64,000 bases of DNA from Prevotella sp. (GCA_017402445.1 JAFPME010000009.1:60715-124714); one strand, 5' to 3'. Shown: positions 24,563-33,168, numbered from the stretch's first letter. Notes: a model not told the origin generated them from the sequence alone. Numbers and translations are program-made.

Positions 24563-25978
24563 TCAAACGACGCCCACCTGATGGAGAAATACCAGCAGGA
24601 TGAGAAGCGGACAGACAAAGCGAATGACGAAAAGGAAGAGTGGGAACAGGTGGTTGTTGAGCGTTCCGCGGTTGGAAAACTCGTCACGCACGGCTGTAAG
24701 AGGTGCGAACCAGCCCACAAACAAGCAGGTGAGCAGAGCTCCTGTGGGCAGGAGATACTGCGCCGTCAGATGATCGCAGAAGTCAAGAATGTCAAGATCC
24801 ATCAGCCTCAGCGACGGAACGGCCCCCATCGACAGCGAACAGAGCACGGCAATGACGGAACAGACTGCCGTAAGCACCCAAGCCGAGCGGTGACGCGACG
24901 CCAACTGCCGACTGTTGTCCTCTCCATCATCAGGTGTCGCGGAGAGAGTGCCGCCAAATTCTTCGGTAAAAAAAGCCGTTCCTATCTCGTGCATGGAAAT
25001 GGTGCTGGTCAGCGCGGCAAACACCAGCAGCGCATAGAAGAGAATACTGATAACGTAACCCAGCACGGGCACGGCAGCAAAAGCCTGCTGGAAGACATTA
25101 GGCAGCGTGATGAAGATGAGCGAAGGCCCGGCATCGGGCGTCACTCCCACCGAGAAGGCGGCTGGGAAAATCATCAAGCCAGCCAGAATGGCGATACCAC
25201 TGTCAAGCATGGCTATTTGCGCAGCCGAAGAGGCGAGATTCGTCTCCTTAGAGAAATAGGAAGCGTAGGTGCAGAGACACGCCGTTCCGAGTGAAAGTGA
25301 AAAGAACGCCTGGCCAAGTGCTTCGAGGAAAACGCTGCCAGAGAGCTTGGAGAAGTCGGGTTTGAATAAGAATTCAATGCCCTTCGCCGCACCAGGGAGC
25401 ATGCATGAGGCCACAACGATGACTACAAGCAGCACGAGCAAGGCAGGCATGAGGAGTTTCGATGCACGCTCGATGCCTTTCTCGATACCACGGACAACGA
25501 CGAAATGGGTAATCAGGATGAAACAGACAGCCCAGAGGCAGGGTTTCAACAGGTCGGAAGAGAACTCGGCGAAGTAACGGGCCACGTAACCGGCGTCGCC
25601 CGACAGCTGTCCGGCAATAGAAGCAAAGAGATATTGCAGACACCAACCAGCCACCACGGCGTAGAAACCCAGAATAATAGTGGACGTAATGATACCGAGA
25701 TAACCCACGATACGCCACCGTCTGCTGCCCGAAAGCTTGCCGTAGGCACTGGCAGCATTCGATGATCCGTGCCTGCCCACGATGAATTCGGCAATCATGC
25801 CGGGTATGCCCAACAGGAGCACACAGGCCAGATAGATGAGAATGAAGGCTGCGCCGCCGTTCTGCCCAGTCATATAGGGGAACCGCCACACGTTTCCCAA
25901 CCCCACAGCCGAGCCTGCCGTAGCGAGAATGATACCCAGCCGACTACCAAAATTGCCGCGCTTCTGTTCGTTCTTCAT
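24563..25978 (-). CDS. sodium:neurotransmitter symporter (NSS family), copy 1
   Basis: A 471-residue NSS-family transporter (LeuT type) with about 11 to 12 membrane segments. It begins with the family signature RGNFGSRLGIILATAGSAVGLG followed by NVWRFPYMTGQNGGAAF, which forms the sodium and substrate site of helix 1. GIEKGIERASKLLMP is the next conserved block. Such proteins import amino acids with sodium. Substrate is not predictable. A hydrophilic insert near residue 345 (ATPDDGEDNSR) distinguishes it from the neighbour. It lies 51 bp downstream of a paralogue in the same orientation. Confidence 0.9.
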   Translation of the reverse strand: MKNEQKRGNFGSRLGIILATAGSAVGLGNVWRFPYMTGQNGGAAFILIYLACVLLLGIPGMIAEFIVGRHGSSNAASAYGKLSGSRRWRIVGYLGIITSTIILGFYAVVAGWCLQYLFASIAGQLSGDAGYVARYFAEFSSDLLKPCLWAVCFILITHFVVVRGIEKGIERASKLLMPALLVLLVVIVVASCMLPGAAKGIEFLFKPDFSKLSGSVFLEALGQAFFSLSLGTACLCTYASYFSKETNLASSAAQIAMLDSGIAILAGLMIFPAAFSVGVTPDAGPSLIFITLPNVFQQAFAAVPVLGYVISILFYALLVFAALTSTISMHEIGTAFFTEEFGGTLSATPDDGEDNSRQLASRHRSAWVLTAVCSVIAVLCSLSMGAVPSLRLMDLDILDFCDHLTAQYLLPTGALLTCLFVGWFAPLTAVRDEFSNRGTLNNHLFPLFLFVIRFVCPLLILLVFLHQVGVV

Positions 25979-26029
25979 GTTTTTTTTCGTTTCACAATTA
26001 TCAACGATTAATCCTCAGCCCGACCGCGA

Positions 26030-27388
26030 TCAAATCACGTTCATCTGATGGAGGAAAATGAGCACGATGGCGATGGGGCACAAGTAGCGCACCATGACAC
26101 GGAAAACAGGCACGAAGCCCACGTTGCGCATTCCTCCATCTGTAAGTTCATCAGTCACCAACTTGTTGTCAATGTACCATCCCACGAACAGACAGGTGAG
26201 CAGTCCGCCTAACGGCAGGCAGAGATTGGCTGTAAACCAGTCAAGGAAGTCGAAGAGCGGCAGCCCGAAGAGACTTGCCCACTGCCACTTGCCGAGCGAC
26301 ATGGAACAAAGAAGGCCCATCAGGATGCAGAACGTTGACACGATAGACGCAGCCTTGGTACGGCTGATTTTCATTTCCTCGTGCAGGAAAGAGGTGCTCA
26401 CTTCATGAAGCGAAATATTTGACGTCAGGGCAGCTATGGCCAGCAGCACGTAGAACGAAACACTGACAATATACTCCACGACCGGCAGATCTCCGAAGGC
26501 CTGTTCGAAGACGTTCGGCAGCGTGATGAAGATTAGCGACGGGCCGCTGTCGGGCTGAATACCTACCGACAAAGCCGCCGGGAAAATCATCAGACCGGCC
26601 AGAACGGCCACCAGCGTGTCAATGGTGACAATCTGAAAAGCAGACCCCAGCAGGTCCGTGTCACGTTTAAAGTAGCTGGCGTAGGTGCAAAGGCACCCCA
26701 TTGCAATGCTCAACGAAAAGAATGCCTGCCCAAGAGCTTCAAGGAAGGTTCCGCTGTCTATTTTCGAGAGGTCTGGTTTGAAGAGAAATTCCACGCCAGC
26801 CATAGCTCCCGGCAGCATCAACGAGCACACCACGAGCACCAACAACAGTATGAACAGCAGCGGCATCATCAGTTTCGATGCCTTCTCAATGCCTTTTTCA
26901 ATGCCCCTGACGATGACGAAGTGTGTGATACCGACCAAAACGGCCATCCAAAAGACCGGTCTCCACGGATTGTGCTCGAATTGCAAGAAGTAATCCTTAA
27001 AGTATTGCGGAGAACCATGCAGCTGATTGGTGAGGGCCGCTTCCACATACTGCAACGTCCAGCCCGAAACAACACCGTAATAGCCGATGATGAGTGCCGC
27101 CGTGACGACCCCCATGAACCCCACCCACTTCCACGGAGTACCGTGGGACAGCTTCGAATAGGCTCGCGCCGTATTGGCCTGAGCTCTTCTTCCGATCATA
27201 AACTCGCAGAGCATGACGGGAACACCGATGAGCAATACACATATTATATATATTAATATGAAGGTAGCGCCACCGTTCTGCCCTGTCACGAAAGGGAAAC
27301 GCCACACGTTTCCCAGTCCCACGGCACCGCCTGCCGTTGCCAGAATGATGCCGACTTTCGATCCGAAATTACCTCTTTCCTGATTCAT
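26030..27388 (-). CDS. sodium:neurotransmitter symporter (NSS family), copy 2
   Basis: A 452-residue paralogue of the preceding transporter with the same helix-1 signature (NVWRFPFVTGQNGGATF) and the same order of conserved blocks, including GIEKGIEKASKLMMP and ALGQAFFSLSIAMGCLCTYASYF in part. Likely a sodium-coupled amino acid importer. I chose ATG 27388, which matches the start of copy 1. The long upstream frame runs back into the divergent VanZ-like gene and is not coding. A minus-strand -7 box TATATTTG (plus 27407-27414) lies in the 64-bp divergent gap. The two copies look like a tandem duplication that has diverged. Confidence 0.9.
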   Translation of the reverse strand: MNQERGNFGSKVGIILATAGGAVGLGNVWRFPFVTGQNGGATFILIYIICVLLIGVPVMLCEFMIGRRAQANTARAYSKLSHGTPWKWVGFMGVVTAALIIGYYGVVSGWTLQYVEAALTNQLHGSPQYFKDYFLQFEHNPWRPVFWMAVLVGITHFVIVRGIEKGIEKASKLMMPLLFILLLVLVVCSLMLPGAMAGVEFLFKPDLSKIDSGTFLEALGQAFFSLSIAMGCLCTYASYFKRDTDLLGSAFQIVTIDTLVAVLAGLMIFPAALSVGIQPDSGPSLIFITLPNVFEQAFGDLPVVEYIVSVSFYVLLAIAALTSNISLHEVSTSFLHEEMKISRTKAASIVSTFCILMGLLCSMSLGKWQWASLFGLPLFDFLDWFTANLCLPLGGLLTCLFVGWYIDNKLVTDELTDGGMRNVGFVPVFRVMVRYLCPIAIVLIFLHQMNVI

Positions 27389-27403
27389 TGCATTTCTTTT
27401 TGC

Positions 27404-27434
27404 TTGCAAATATATAAAAATATTCGTACTTTTG
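27404..27434 (+). promoter_or_regulatory. promoter of the VanZ-like gene
   Basis: TTG (27404-27406), 20 bp, TACTTTTG (27427-27434), 18 bp before the ATG at 27453. It overlaps the divergent transporter promoter. Confidence 0.6.
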
Positions 27435-27452
27435 CATAAAAAAGAAGCAGAA

Positions 27453-27845
27453 ATGGCGTTTTTTACCCGATTTCTTAAGAAATATCCACTCTCCATCCTG
27501 TGCATCATCACGGTATGGGTGCTCAGCCTGATGCCCGTTCCGGAAACACCACTGAAGGAAATCAGGTACATCGACAAGTGGACCCACCTCGTCATGTACG
27601 GCGGAACCTGCGCCGTCATCTGGACAGAGTACCTGCGTAGCCATAAAAAACCAAGCAAGAAGAAGCTGGTTCTCCTTGCCTGGCTCGCACCCGCACTCAT
27701 GGGCGGACTGTTGGAAGTGCTTCAAGCCTATTGTACAGGCGGATGTCGCAGCGGCGACTGGATTGACTTTATTGCCAACGCACTCGGTGCTACTCTAACT
27801 CTGGGTGGCGGAATGCTGTGGGTATGGTCCCGCGCCAAACGATGA
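27453..27845 (+). CDS. VanZ-like membrane protein
   Basis: A 130-residue protein with four membrane segments and the VanZ-family signature: a first helix with LMPVP, then IRYIDKWTHLVMYGGTC, and GGLLEVLQAYC followed by RSGDWIDFIANALGATL. VanZ itself gives low-level teicoplanin resistance in Gram-positives; in Bacteroidetes the role of these short homologues is unknown. Its last 56 bp overlap the convergent CYTH gene. Start ATG 27453 follows the promoter closely and gives a short leader. Confidence 0.8.
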   Translation: MAFFTRFLKKYPLSILCIITVWVLSLMPVPETPLKEIRYIDKWTHLVMYGGTCAVIWTEYLRSHKKPSKKKLVLLAWLAPALMGGLLEVLQAYCTGGCRSGDWIDFIANALGATLTLGGGMLWVWSRAKR

Positions 27846-28311
27846 ACGGCATCTTGCGCATGTGGCCGTTGTAGAACCGACGGTCACCCGTCACCTCGTC
27901 ACCGATGAAGTCAGGTTTCCCGAATGGGGCATCTTCGCTTTCCAACTCCACCTCCGCCATCACCAGACCGGCATTGTCGCCGTAGAACTCGTCCACTTCA
28001 AATGTGTGCCGTCCGTCAGGACTGGGCACGAGGAAGCGCGTCTTGTCGATGATGCCGGGCTCACAAATCGCCATCAGCTGCCGGGCTTCGTCCATTTCAA
28101 TCTCTTTTTCAAACTCGTAGCGGCTGAATCCGCCCTCGCGCGCCGGCCCTTTGATGGTCAGATAAGCGCGTTCGTCGCGTATCCGCACCCTGACGGTTCT
28201 ACCGTGAGAGCTGCAAATGTACCCTTGCTGAATGCGACTGCTACTGGTGGCTTGTTCGCGATAGCCATATCCCTTCACCAGGAACTTCCGTTCAATCTCG
28301 AATCCGCTCAT
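27790..28311 (-). CDS. CYTH-domain protein (triphosphate tunnel metalloenzyme)
   Basis: A 173-residue CYTH protein, the fold of class IV adenylate cyclases, thiamine triphosphatases and inorganic triphosphatases. The N-terminal signature FEIERKFLV supplies ExExK (residues 5-9). Later alternating basic and acidic residues (RVRIRDERAYLTIKG, EFEKEIEMDEA, TFEVDEFYG) line the tunnel. Short bacterial members are most often triphosphatases, and that is my guess. ATG 28311 is preferred to an upstream TTG. It starts 6 bp after the stop of a tiny membrane protein gene. The 3' end overlaps the VanZ-like gene by 56 bp. Confidence 0.88.
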   Translation of the reverse strand: MSGFEIERKFLVKGYGYREQATSSSRIQQGYICSSHGRTVRVRIRDERAYLTIKGPAREGGFSRYEFEKEIEMDEARQLMAICEPGIIDKTRFLVPSPDGRHTFEVDEFYGDNAGLVMAEVELESEDAPFGKPDFIGDEVTGDRRFYNGHMRKMPFIVWRGTIPTAFRHPELE

Positions 28312-28317
28312 AGTCAA

Positions 28318-28461
28318 TCAAGCGTAACGGAATCCCATGACGATAATCAGGACCAACGCGAGCACGACGAGCACGCCGATAATCCAGTTTATCACCTTTT
28401 CCGCCTTCTTGCTTTCCTGTGCCTCATGTTTGGCACGCTGAATTTTTCTCTTCTGACTCAT
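28318..28461 (-). CDS. 47-residue single-pass membrane protein
   Basis: A short frame reading MSQKRKIQRAKHEAQESKKA, then about 27 more residues that form one strongly hydrophobic helix (from VINWIIGVLVV to LIIVMG) and end in FRYA. A basic, coiled N-terminal half followed by a membrane helix is a common small-protein plan in Bacteroidetes. The gene is tightly packed with CYTH (6 bp apart) and in the same direction, which supports it being real. Function unknown. It is too short for routine ORF calling. Confidence 0.7.
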   Translation of the reverse strand: MSQKRKIQRAKHEAQESKKAEKVINWIIGVLVVLALVLIIVMGFRYA

Positions 28462-28561
28462 AATAATACATATTTAAAATTAACTTTTTCTCTTTCTCTT
28501 CGCGTCGCCCAATAGCCGGAGGACAGCCGGTCATGCGCTTCGTGCAGCCGATTCGCGGTTC

Positions 28562-29683
28562 TTATTCTTCGTCGTTGACGGGGAACTCCATCAGGTAAGC
28601 CTTGATGAAACCGTCAATCTTGCCGTCCATCACGCCGTCTACGTCAGAAGTCTGATAGTTCGTGCGATGGTCCTTCACTCGACGGTCGTCGAAGACGTAC
28701 GACCTGATCTGGCTACCCCACTCTATCTTCTTCTTCCCAGCCTCTATCTTAGCCTGCGCTTCGAGCCGTTTCTTCATGGCCCGGTCGTAGAGCTGCGACT
28801 TCAGCAGCAGCAATGCCTTCTCCTTGTTCTTCGGCTGGTCGCGCGTCTCGGTGTTCTCGATGAGTATTTCTTCCTCTTCGCCCGTGTCGGGGTCCGTATA
28901 CCAGTAGCGCAGACGCACACCCGACTCCACCTTGTTCACGTTCTGACCGCCGGCACCGCTCGAACGGAACGTGTCCCACGACAGTTTGGCGGGGTCGACA
29001 TACACCTCTATCGTGTCGTCGACAAGCGGACTGACGAATACCGAGGCGAAACTTGTCATGCGCTTGCCCTGTGCGTTGAACGGACTGACGCGCACCAGAC
29101 GGTGCACACCGTTCTCGCTCTTGAGGTAACCGTACGCATATTCGCCGCCCTCTATCTCCATCGTCACACTCTTGATGCCCGCTTCGTCGCCGTCCTGCAA
29201 GTTCGAGATGCTCACTTTGTGGCCGTGTGCCTCAGCCCAGCGCATGTACATGCGCATGAGCATCGACGCCCAGTCCTGGCTTTCCGTGCCGCCCGCACCC
29301 GAATTAATCTTCAACACGCAGTCCATCGGGTCCTCTTTCTGGCGCAGCATGTTCTTCAGTTCAAGATTTTCGATGGCAGTGATGGCCTTCGAATAGTCCT
29401 CGTCCACCTCCTCTTCGGTCACCATCTCGTCGTGATAGAAGTCGAACGCCAGCTGCAACTCGTCAGCCAGCACGCGAACTTCCTTGTAGCCATCCAGCCA
29501 ACGCTGAATGTCTTTCACTTTCTTCATCTGTTCACGAGCCCGTTTCGGGTCTTCCCAGAAGTCGGGAGCCTGCGTCCGCAGGTCTTCCTCCTCAAATTCT
29601 ATCTGTTTTCTGTCGATGTCCAAGTAGCGGTGCAATTCGTCCACGCGCCTCTGTACATCTTTCAACTGTTCTGCTGTTATCAT
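28562..29683 (-). CDS. prfB: peptide chain release factor 2
   Basis: A 373-residue class I release factor that ends translation at UGA and UAA. The stop-codon recognition motif is SPF (200-202), the RF2 signature, and the catalytic GGQ is at 245-247 in SSGAGGQNVNKVESG. The frame is continuous from ATG 29683. The programmed +1 frameshift site found near codon 25 of most prfB genes is absent: that region simply reads RYLDIDRKQ in frame. So the classical autoregulation by frameshifting is missing. It directly follows the acyl-CoA ligase stop codon with no gap. Confidence 0.95.
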   Translation of the reverse strand: MITAEQLKDVQRRVDELHRYLDIDRKQIEFEEEDLRTQAPDFWEDPKRAREQMKKVKDIQRWLDGYKEVRVLADELQLAFDFYHDEMVTEEEVDEDYSKAITAIENLELKNMLRQKEDPMDCVLKINSGAGGTESQDWASMLMRMYMRWAEAHGHKVSISNLQDGDEAGIKSVTMEIEGGEYAYGYLKSENGVHRLVRVSPFNAQGKRMTSFASVFVSPLVDDTIEVYVDPAKLSWDTFRSSGAGGQNVNKVESGVRLRYWYTDPDTGEEEEILIENTETRDQPKNKEKALLLLKSQLYDRAMKKRLEAQAKIEAGKKKIEWGSQIRSYVFDDRRVKDHRTNYQTSDVDGVMDGKIDGFIKAYLMEFPVNDEE

Positions 29684-31492
29684 CTATTCCTTATACATTT
29701 CGTCTATCTGCTCCTTGTAATTCTTGTTGAGCACCGCACGCCGTATCTTCAGCGTGTTCGTCAGCTCGCCGGCTTCCATCGTGAACGGCTGCGGCAGCAG
29801 GGTGAACCGCTTGATTTTCTCGTAGCTGGCCAGCTGTTGCTGCAGGGTCTCTATGCGCTCGCCGACCATCTGTATGATGCGTGCGTCCGTGCAGAGGTCC
29901 TCGGGCGAGTTGTAGTCGATGTCGTTGTCCTTGGCATATTCCTCCAGTTCGGGCATAGAAGGCACGATGAGCGCCGAGACGAATTTGCGCTGGTCAGCGA
30001 TGACGGCAATCTGCGAGACGTACTTGTCGACGAGCAGCTTCGACTCGATCATCTGCGGAGCAATGTATTTTCCGTTCGAAGTCTTGAAGAGTTCCTTGAT
30101 GCGCTCCTTCAGGAACAGCTCACCGTTCTGCATGTAACCAGCGTCGCCCGTGCGGAAGAAACCGTCCTCGGTGAACGACTCGGCGTTCAGCGCATCGCGC
30201 TTGTAGTATCCCTTCGTGATGGTGGGACCCTTGAGCAGCACCTCGTCGTTCTCGCCGATTTTGATTTCAATGCCCTCGATGGGCCGTCCGACGCTTCCCA
30301 CGGTGTAAGGCTCGCCCAGATGGTCGCACGACACGGTAGCAAGGCTCTCGGTCAGGCCGTAGCCCACAATCATGTTGATGCCGATGCTGTGGATGAATTC
30401 CTCCACCTCAGCGCTCACGTACGAGCCGGCGGTCGGGAAGAAATGGGCGTTCTCCAGTCCCAACTGCTTGCGCACCAAGGCGAAGAGCGTCTTGTCGTAC
30501 GTCTCGTACTCCAGCTTCAAGGCCAACGGCGGCCGCTTGCCGCGACTGAGGTACTCTATGTTGTACTTCCGGCCCACCTCCACGGCGTGGCGCATCAGCT
30601 TCCGCTGCACGGGGTTCGAGTTCTCTATCTTCTCCTGCACGCCGATGTAGACCTTCTCCCAAAAGCGGGGCACGGCCGACATGCACGTGGGATGCGTCTC
30701 GCGCATACTCTCCTGTATCTCCTTCGGGTAAGTGTTCACGATGAGCTGCGCGCCTTCCGTCAGGCAAAGGAACATCCAGCCGCGCTCGAAGATGTGCGTA
30801 ATCGGCAGGAAATCCATCACGCGGTCGTCCTCACCGACGGGGACACACTTGTCGTTGGCTATCATCGCAGCGTGGTACTGGCCGTAGGTGAGCATCACGC
30901 CCTTCGAATCGCCCGTCGTTCCACTCGTGTACAGTATGTTGGCAAGGTCCTCTTCGTTGGCCTCGCTCCACAGTTTCTCCACCTCGCTCTGTCTCGGCAG
31001 GTTGTCGCCCAGCTTCAGGAAGTCGTCAAAATACATGGAACTGGGGTCGCTCTTGGCAATGTGCACAGAGCGGTCGAAGATGATGATCTTCTCCAAAGTG
31101 GGACTCTGAGGCAGCACACGGAACGCCTTGTCGTACTGTTCCTGCTGGCCCACGAAAAGGAAGCGAATCTGTGCGTCGCCAATCATGTACTGTATCTGCT
31201 GTTCGCTGCTCGTGGCGTAGAACGGAACGGTGACAGCCCGGATGCCGAACGCGCCGAAGTCGGTACATATGTACTGCACCGTGTTCTGAGAGAACACCCC
31301 CACGTTCTCTTGAACGCGCACGCCCAGGTTCAGCATGGCGTTGCTCACGCGCAGGACAATCTGCGAGAACTCGTTCCACGACATGGTCTTCCACTTCAGA
31401 CTGCCGAAATCGCGATAGTTCATGACCACTCTGTCGCCGTACTTCTTCGCCTGCTCGTGAGGCAATACAGAGAGATGACATCTTGTTTGCAT
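29684..31492 (-). CDS. long-chain fatty acyl-CoA ligase
   Basis: A 602-residue AMP-forming ligase of the FadD15/long-chain acyl-CoA synthetase branch. ILYTSGTTGDSKGVMLTYGQ is the P-loop. GYGLTESLATVS is the adenine-binding segment, followed by DGFFRTGDAGYMQNGELFL and KELFKTSNGKYIAPQMIE. The C-terminal part after that motif is shorter and more divergent, as in this subfamily. It activates fatty acids for lipid synthesis or breakdown. It has a canonical promoter and its stop abuts the prfB start, so prfB probably depends on it for transcription. Confidence 0.9.
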   Translation of the reverse strand: MQTRCHLSVLPHEQAKKYGDRVVMNYRDFGSLKWKTMSWNEFSQIVLRVSNAMLNLGVRVQENVGVFSQNTVQYICTDFGAFGIRAVTVPFYATSSEQQIQYMIGDAQIRFLFVGQQEQYDKAFRVLPQSPTLEKIIIFDRSVHIAKSDPSSMYFDDFLKLGDNLPRQSEVEKLWSEANEEDLANILYTSGTTGDSKGVMLTYGQYHAAMIANDKCVPVGEDDRVMDFLPITHIFERGWMFLCLTEGAQLIVNTYPKEIQESMRETHPTCMSAVPRFWEKVYIGVQEKIENSNPVQRKLMRHAVEVGRKYNIEYLSRGKRPPLALKLEYETYDKTLFALVRKQLGLENAHFFPTAGSYVSAEVEEFIHSIGINMIVGYGLTESLATVSCDHLGEPYTVGSVGRPIEGIEIKIGENDEVLLKGPTITKGYYKRDALNAESFTEDGFFRTGDAGYMQNGELFLKERIKELFKTSNGKYIAPQMIESKLLVDKYVSQIAVIADQRKFVSALIVPSMPELEEYAKDNDIDYNSPEDLCTDARIIQMVGERIETLQQQLASYEKIKRFTLLPQPFTMEAGELTNTLKIRRAVLNKNYKEQIDEMYKE

Positions 31493-31518
31493 AACCCAAA
31501 TCCTTTTATATATCAGTG

Positions 31519-31549
31519 CAAAGTTAACAAAAGTTTCCGAAATGGCAAA
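31519..31549 (-). promoter_or_regulatory. promoter of the acyl-CoA ligase-prfB unit
   Basis: Minus strand TTTG (plus CAAA 31546-31549), 19 bp, TAACTTTG (plus CAAAGTTA 31519-31526), 26 bp before the ATG at 31492. Confidence 0.7.
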
Positions 31550-31564
31550 TTTTAATTCGATTTA

Positions 31565-31596
31565 TTTGGCTTTCTTCGGCTAAATCCGTAATTTTG
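31565..31596 (+). promoter_or_regulatory. promoter of the M20 deacylase gene
   Basis: TTTG (31565-31568), 20 bp, TAATTTTG (31589-31596), 10 bp before the ATG at 31607. The leader must be very short. Confidence 0.7.
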
Positions 31597-31606
31597 CCAT
31601 GCAGAT

Positions 31607-32674
31607 ATGAAAGACTACGAACAATTTGTCAACGATGCGGTGGAGCTGCTTTGCAGGCTCATCGCCACGCCAAGCGTCAGCCGAAACGAGCGCGACGCGG
31701 CCGACATCCTGCAGCAGACCATCAGCGAAGACTATGGTCTCGACTGCCGCCGCGAGGCCAACAACATCTGGATCACAGACCCATGGTTCGACGAAAAGCG
31801 TCCAACCGTGCTCCTCAATGCGCACATCGACACGGTGAAGCCCGTCAGCAGCTGGACGCGCGACCCCTTCGCACCCACCATCGAGGGCGATACGCTCTAC
31901 GGACTGGGCAGCAACGACTGTGGCGGAGGGCTCGTCAGCCTGTTGCAGACGTTCCGCCTGCTCACGCAGAAGCAGCAGCCGTACAACCTTGTCTATCTCG
32001 CCTCGGCCGAGGAAGAGGTGTCAGGCAAGGACGGCATCGAGCGCGTACTGCCCCTGCTGCCGCCTATCGACGTGGCCATTGTGGGTGAACCGACGGGCCT
32101 GCAGCCTGCAATCGCCGAGAAAGGCCTGATGGTGCTCGACATATGGGCGCACGGCGTGTCGGGACATGCGGCGCGCAACGAGGGCGTGAACGCCATCTAC
32201 GAGGCCCTCGACGACCTGCTGTGGCTGCGTTCGCACCGCTTCGAGCGCACGAGCGAGCTGCTGGGCCCCACGCTGATGAACGTCACCGTCATCGAGGCAG
32301 GCACGCAGCACAACGTCGTTCCCGACACTTGCCACATGGTCGTGGACATCCGCACCAACGAATACTACCAGAACGAACAGGTCTACGAATACATCTGCAG
32401 CCATCTGAGGAGCGAAGTGAAGGCACGCTCCTTCCGTCTGCACTCCTCGCGCATCGACCCTGAGCACCCGCTCGTCAGCCGGTGCAGGGCCATGGGCATG
32501 CAACCGTTCGGCTCGCCCACCCTTTCAGACCAGGCACTCATGCCGTTCGCGTCGTTCAAGTTAGGGCCGGGCGAGAGCAGCCGCTCCCATTCGGCCGACG
32601 AGTTCATCCGCATTTCCGAAATCAGGAAGGCCATCGACGTCTACACCGAGCTGCTCGACGGTGCCCAGCTCTGA
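31607..32674 (+). CDS. argE': M20-family deacylase, probable N-acylcitrulline/N-acylornithine deacylase
   Basis: A 355-residue M20 metallopeptidase-fold amidohydrolase. Metal ligands: LLNAHIDTVKP (H and D), SNDCGGG (D), the catalytic EEE of SAEEEVSGKDG, VGEPTGLQ, and the final histidine in SRSHSADEF. The pattern is that of ArgE/DapE deacylases. In the Bacteroidetes route carbamoylation precedes deacylation, so the natural substrate is likely N-succinylcitrulline. This would complete the pathway encoded at 5873-17825, but the gene lies 14 kb away under its own promoter. DapE (succinyl-diaminopimelate) is the alternative; the window order does not exclude it. Confidence 0.8.
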   Translation: MKDYEQFVNDAVELLCRLIATPSVSRNERDAADILQQTISEDYGLDCRREANNIWITDPWFDEKRPTVLLNAHIDTVKPVSSWTRDPFAPTIEGDTLYGLGSNDCGGGLVSLLQTFRLLTQKQQPYNLVYLASAEEEVSGKDGIERVLPLLPPIDVAIVGEPTGLQPAIAEKGLMVLDIWAHGVSGHAARNEGVNAIYEALDDLLWLRSHRFERTSELLGPTLMNVTVIEAGTQHNVVPDTCHMVVDIRTNEYYQNEQVYEYICSHLRSEVKARSFRLHSSRIDPEHPLVSRCRAMGMQPFGSPTLSDQALMPFASFKLGPGESSRSHSADEFIRISEIRKAIDVYTELLDGAQL

Positions 32675-32803
32675 CACACGGCTTCGCCAACCAGACTGCT
32701 GCGGTCGCTGGAAGCGGTGCCGGGCGGCATGTCGTCGCGGCGTTCATAGCAAGTCGGCAGATGCCGACGTCGCATCGAAGCAGTGCGAATTTGTCAGAAA
32801 AAG

Positions 32804-33165
32804 TTACCGAAAAATCTTGTACGGATTTTCAATCATTCTAGAGAGCCGATTCATTCTTTTTCGGTAAAAAATCCAAACAAAAACGGAAGAAAAATCTCGT
32901 CGTTTTTCAAAATGAGCCGTTTTACATCGCAAAACGGGCCATTTTGCTCTCCAAAATGAATCATTCTGCTCGGCAAAATGGGCCATTTTGGAGTGTAAAA
33001 TGAGTCATTTTGAAAGCCCGGAAAATGTAAAGAAAATACAAGTCGCTTGTTTTCAGCGTTTTAAAACATCGCCATATTTCGCTCATACGCGTCCACCAGA
33101 TTTTTATTTCAGAAAGATGGCACTCACGGAGGCCCAAATCGAACTTTTTGTCCGCTTTTTTCAGA
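32804..33165 (+). repeat. dispersed palindrome-array element, copy C
   Basis: In the 673-bp convergent gap between the deacylase and the galactanase. An 11-bp inverted repeat TTACCGAAAAA / TTTTTCGGTAA (32804-32814, 32857-32867) marks the 5' block. Five palindromes start at 32908, 32930, 32952, 32974 and 32996 (22-bp period). The 3' block ends with ATGGCACTCACGGAGG and GAACTTTTTGTCCGC, shared with copies D and E. No gene is credible in the rest of the gap. Confidence 0.88.
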
Positions 33166-33168
33166 TTG

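Noticed and set aside
28667-31555. A 962-codon open frame on the plus strand
   Set aside because: It is antisense to prfB and the acyl-CoA ligase, both with clear motifs. The translation shows no recognisable domain and follows from the GC-biased third positions of the real genes.
32804-32986. Minus-strand open frames across the arrays (copies C and D)
   Set aside because: A 22-bp period runs through all three frames, so stop-free stretches with repeated AHF/AKW-like residues are expected by chance from the repeat.
32908-33012. Palindrome array considered as a CRISPR array
   Set aside because: Units are 17 nt with 5-nt spacers, and the same array recurs at five loci with the same order of units. 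No cas genes are nearby.
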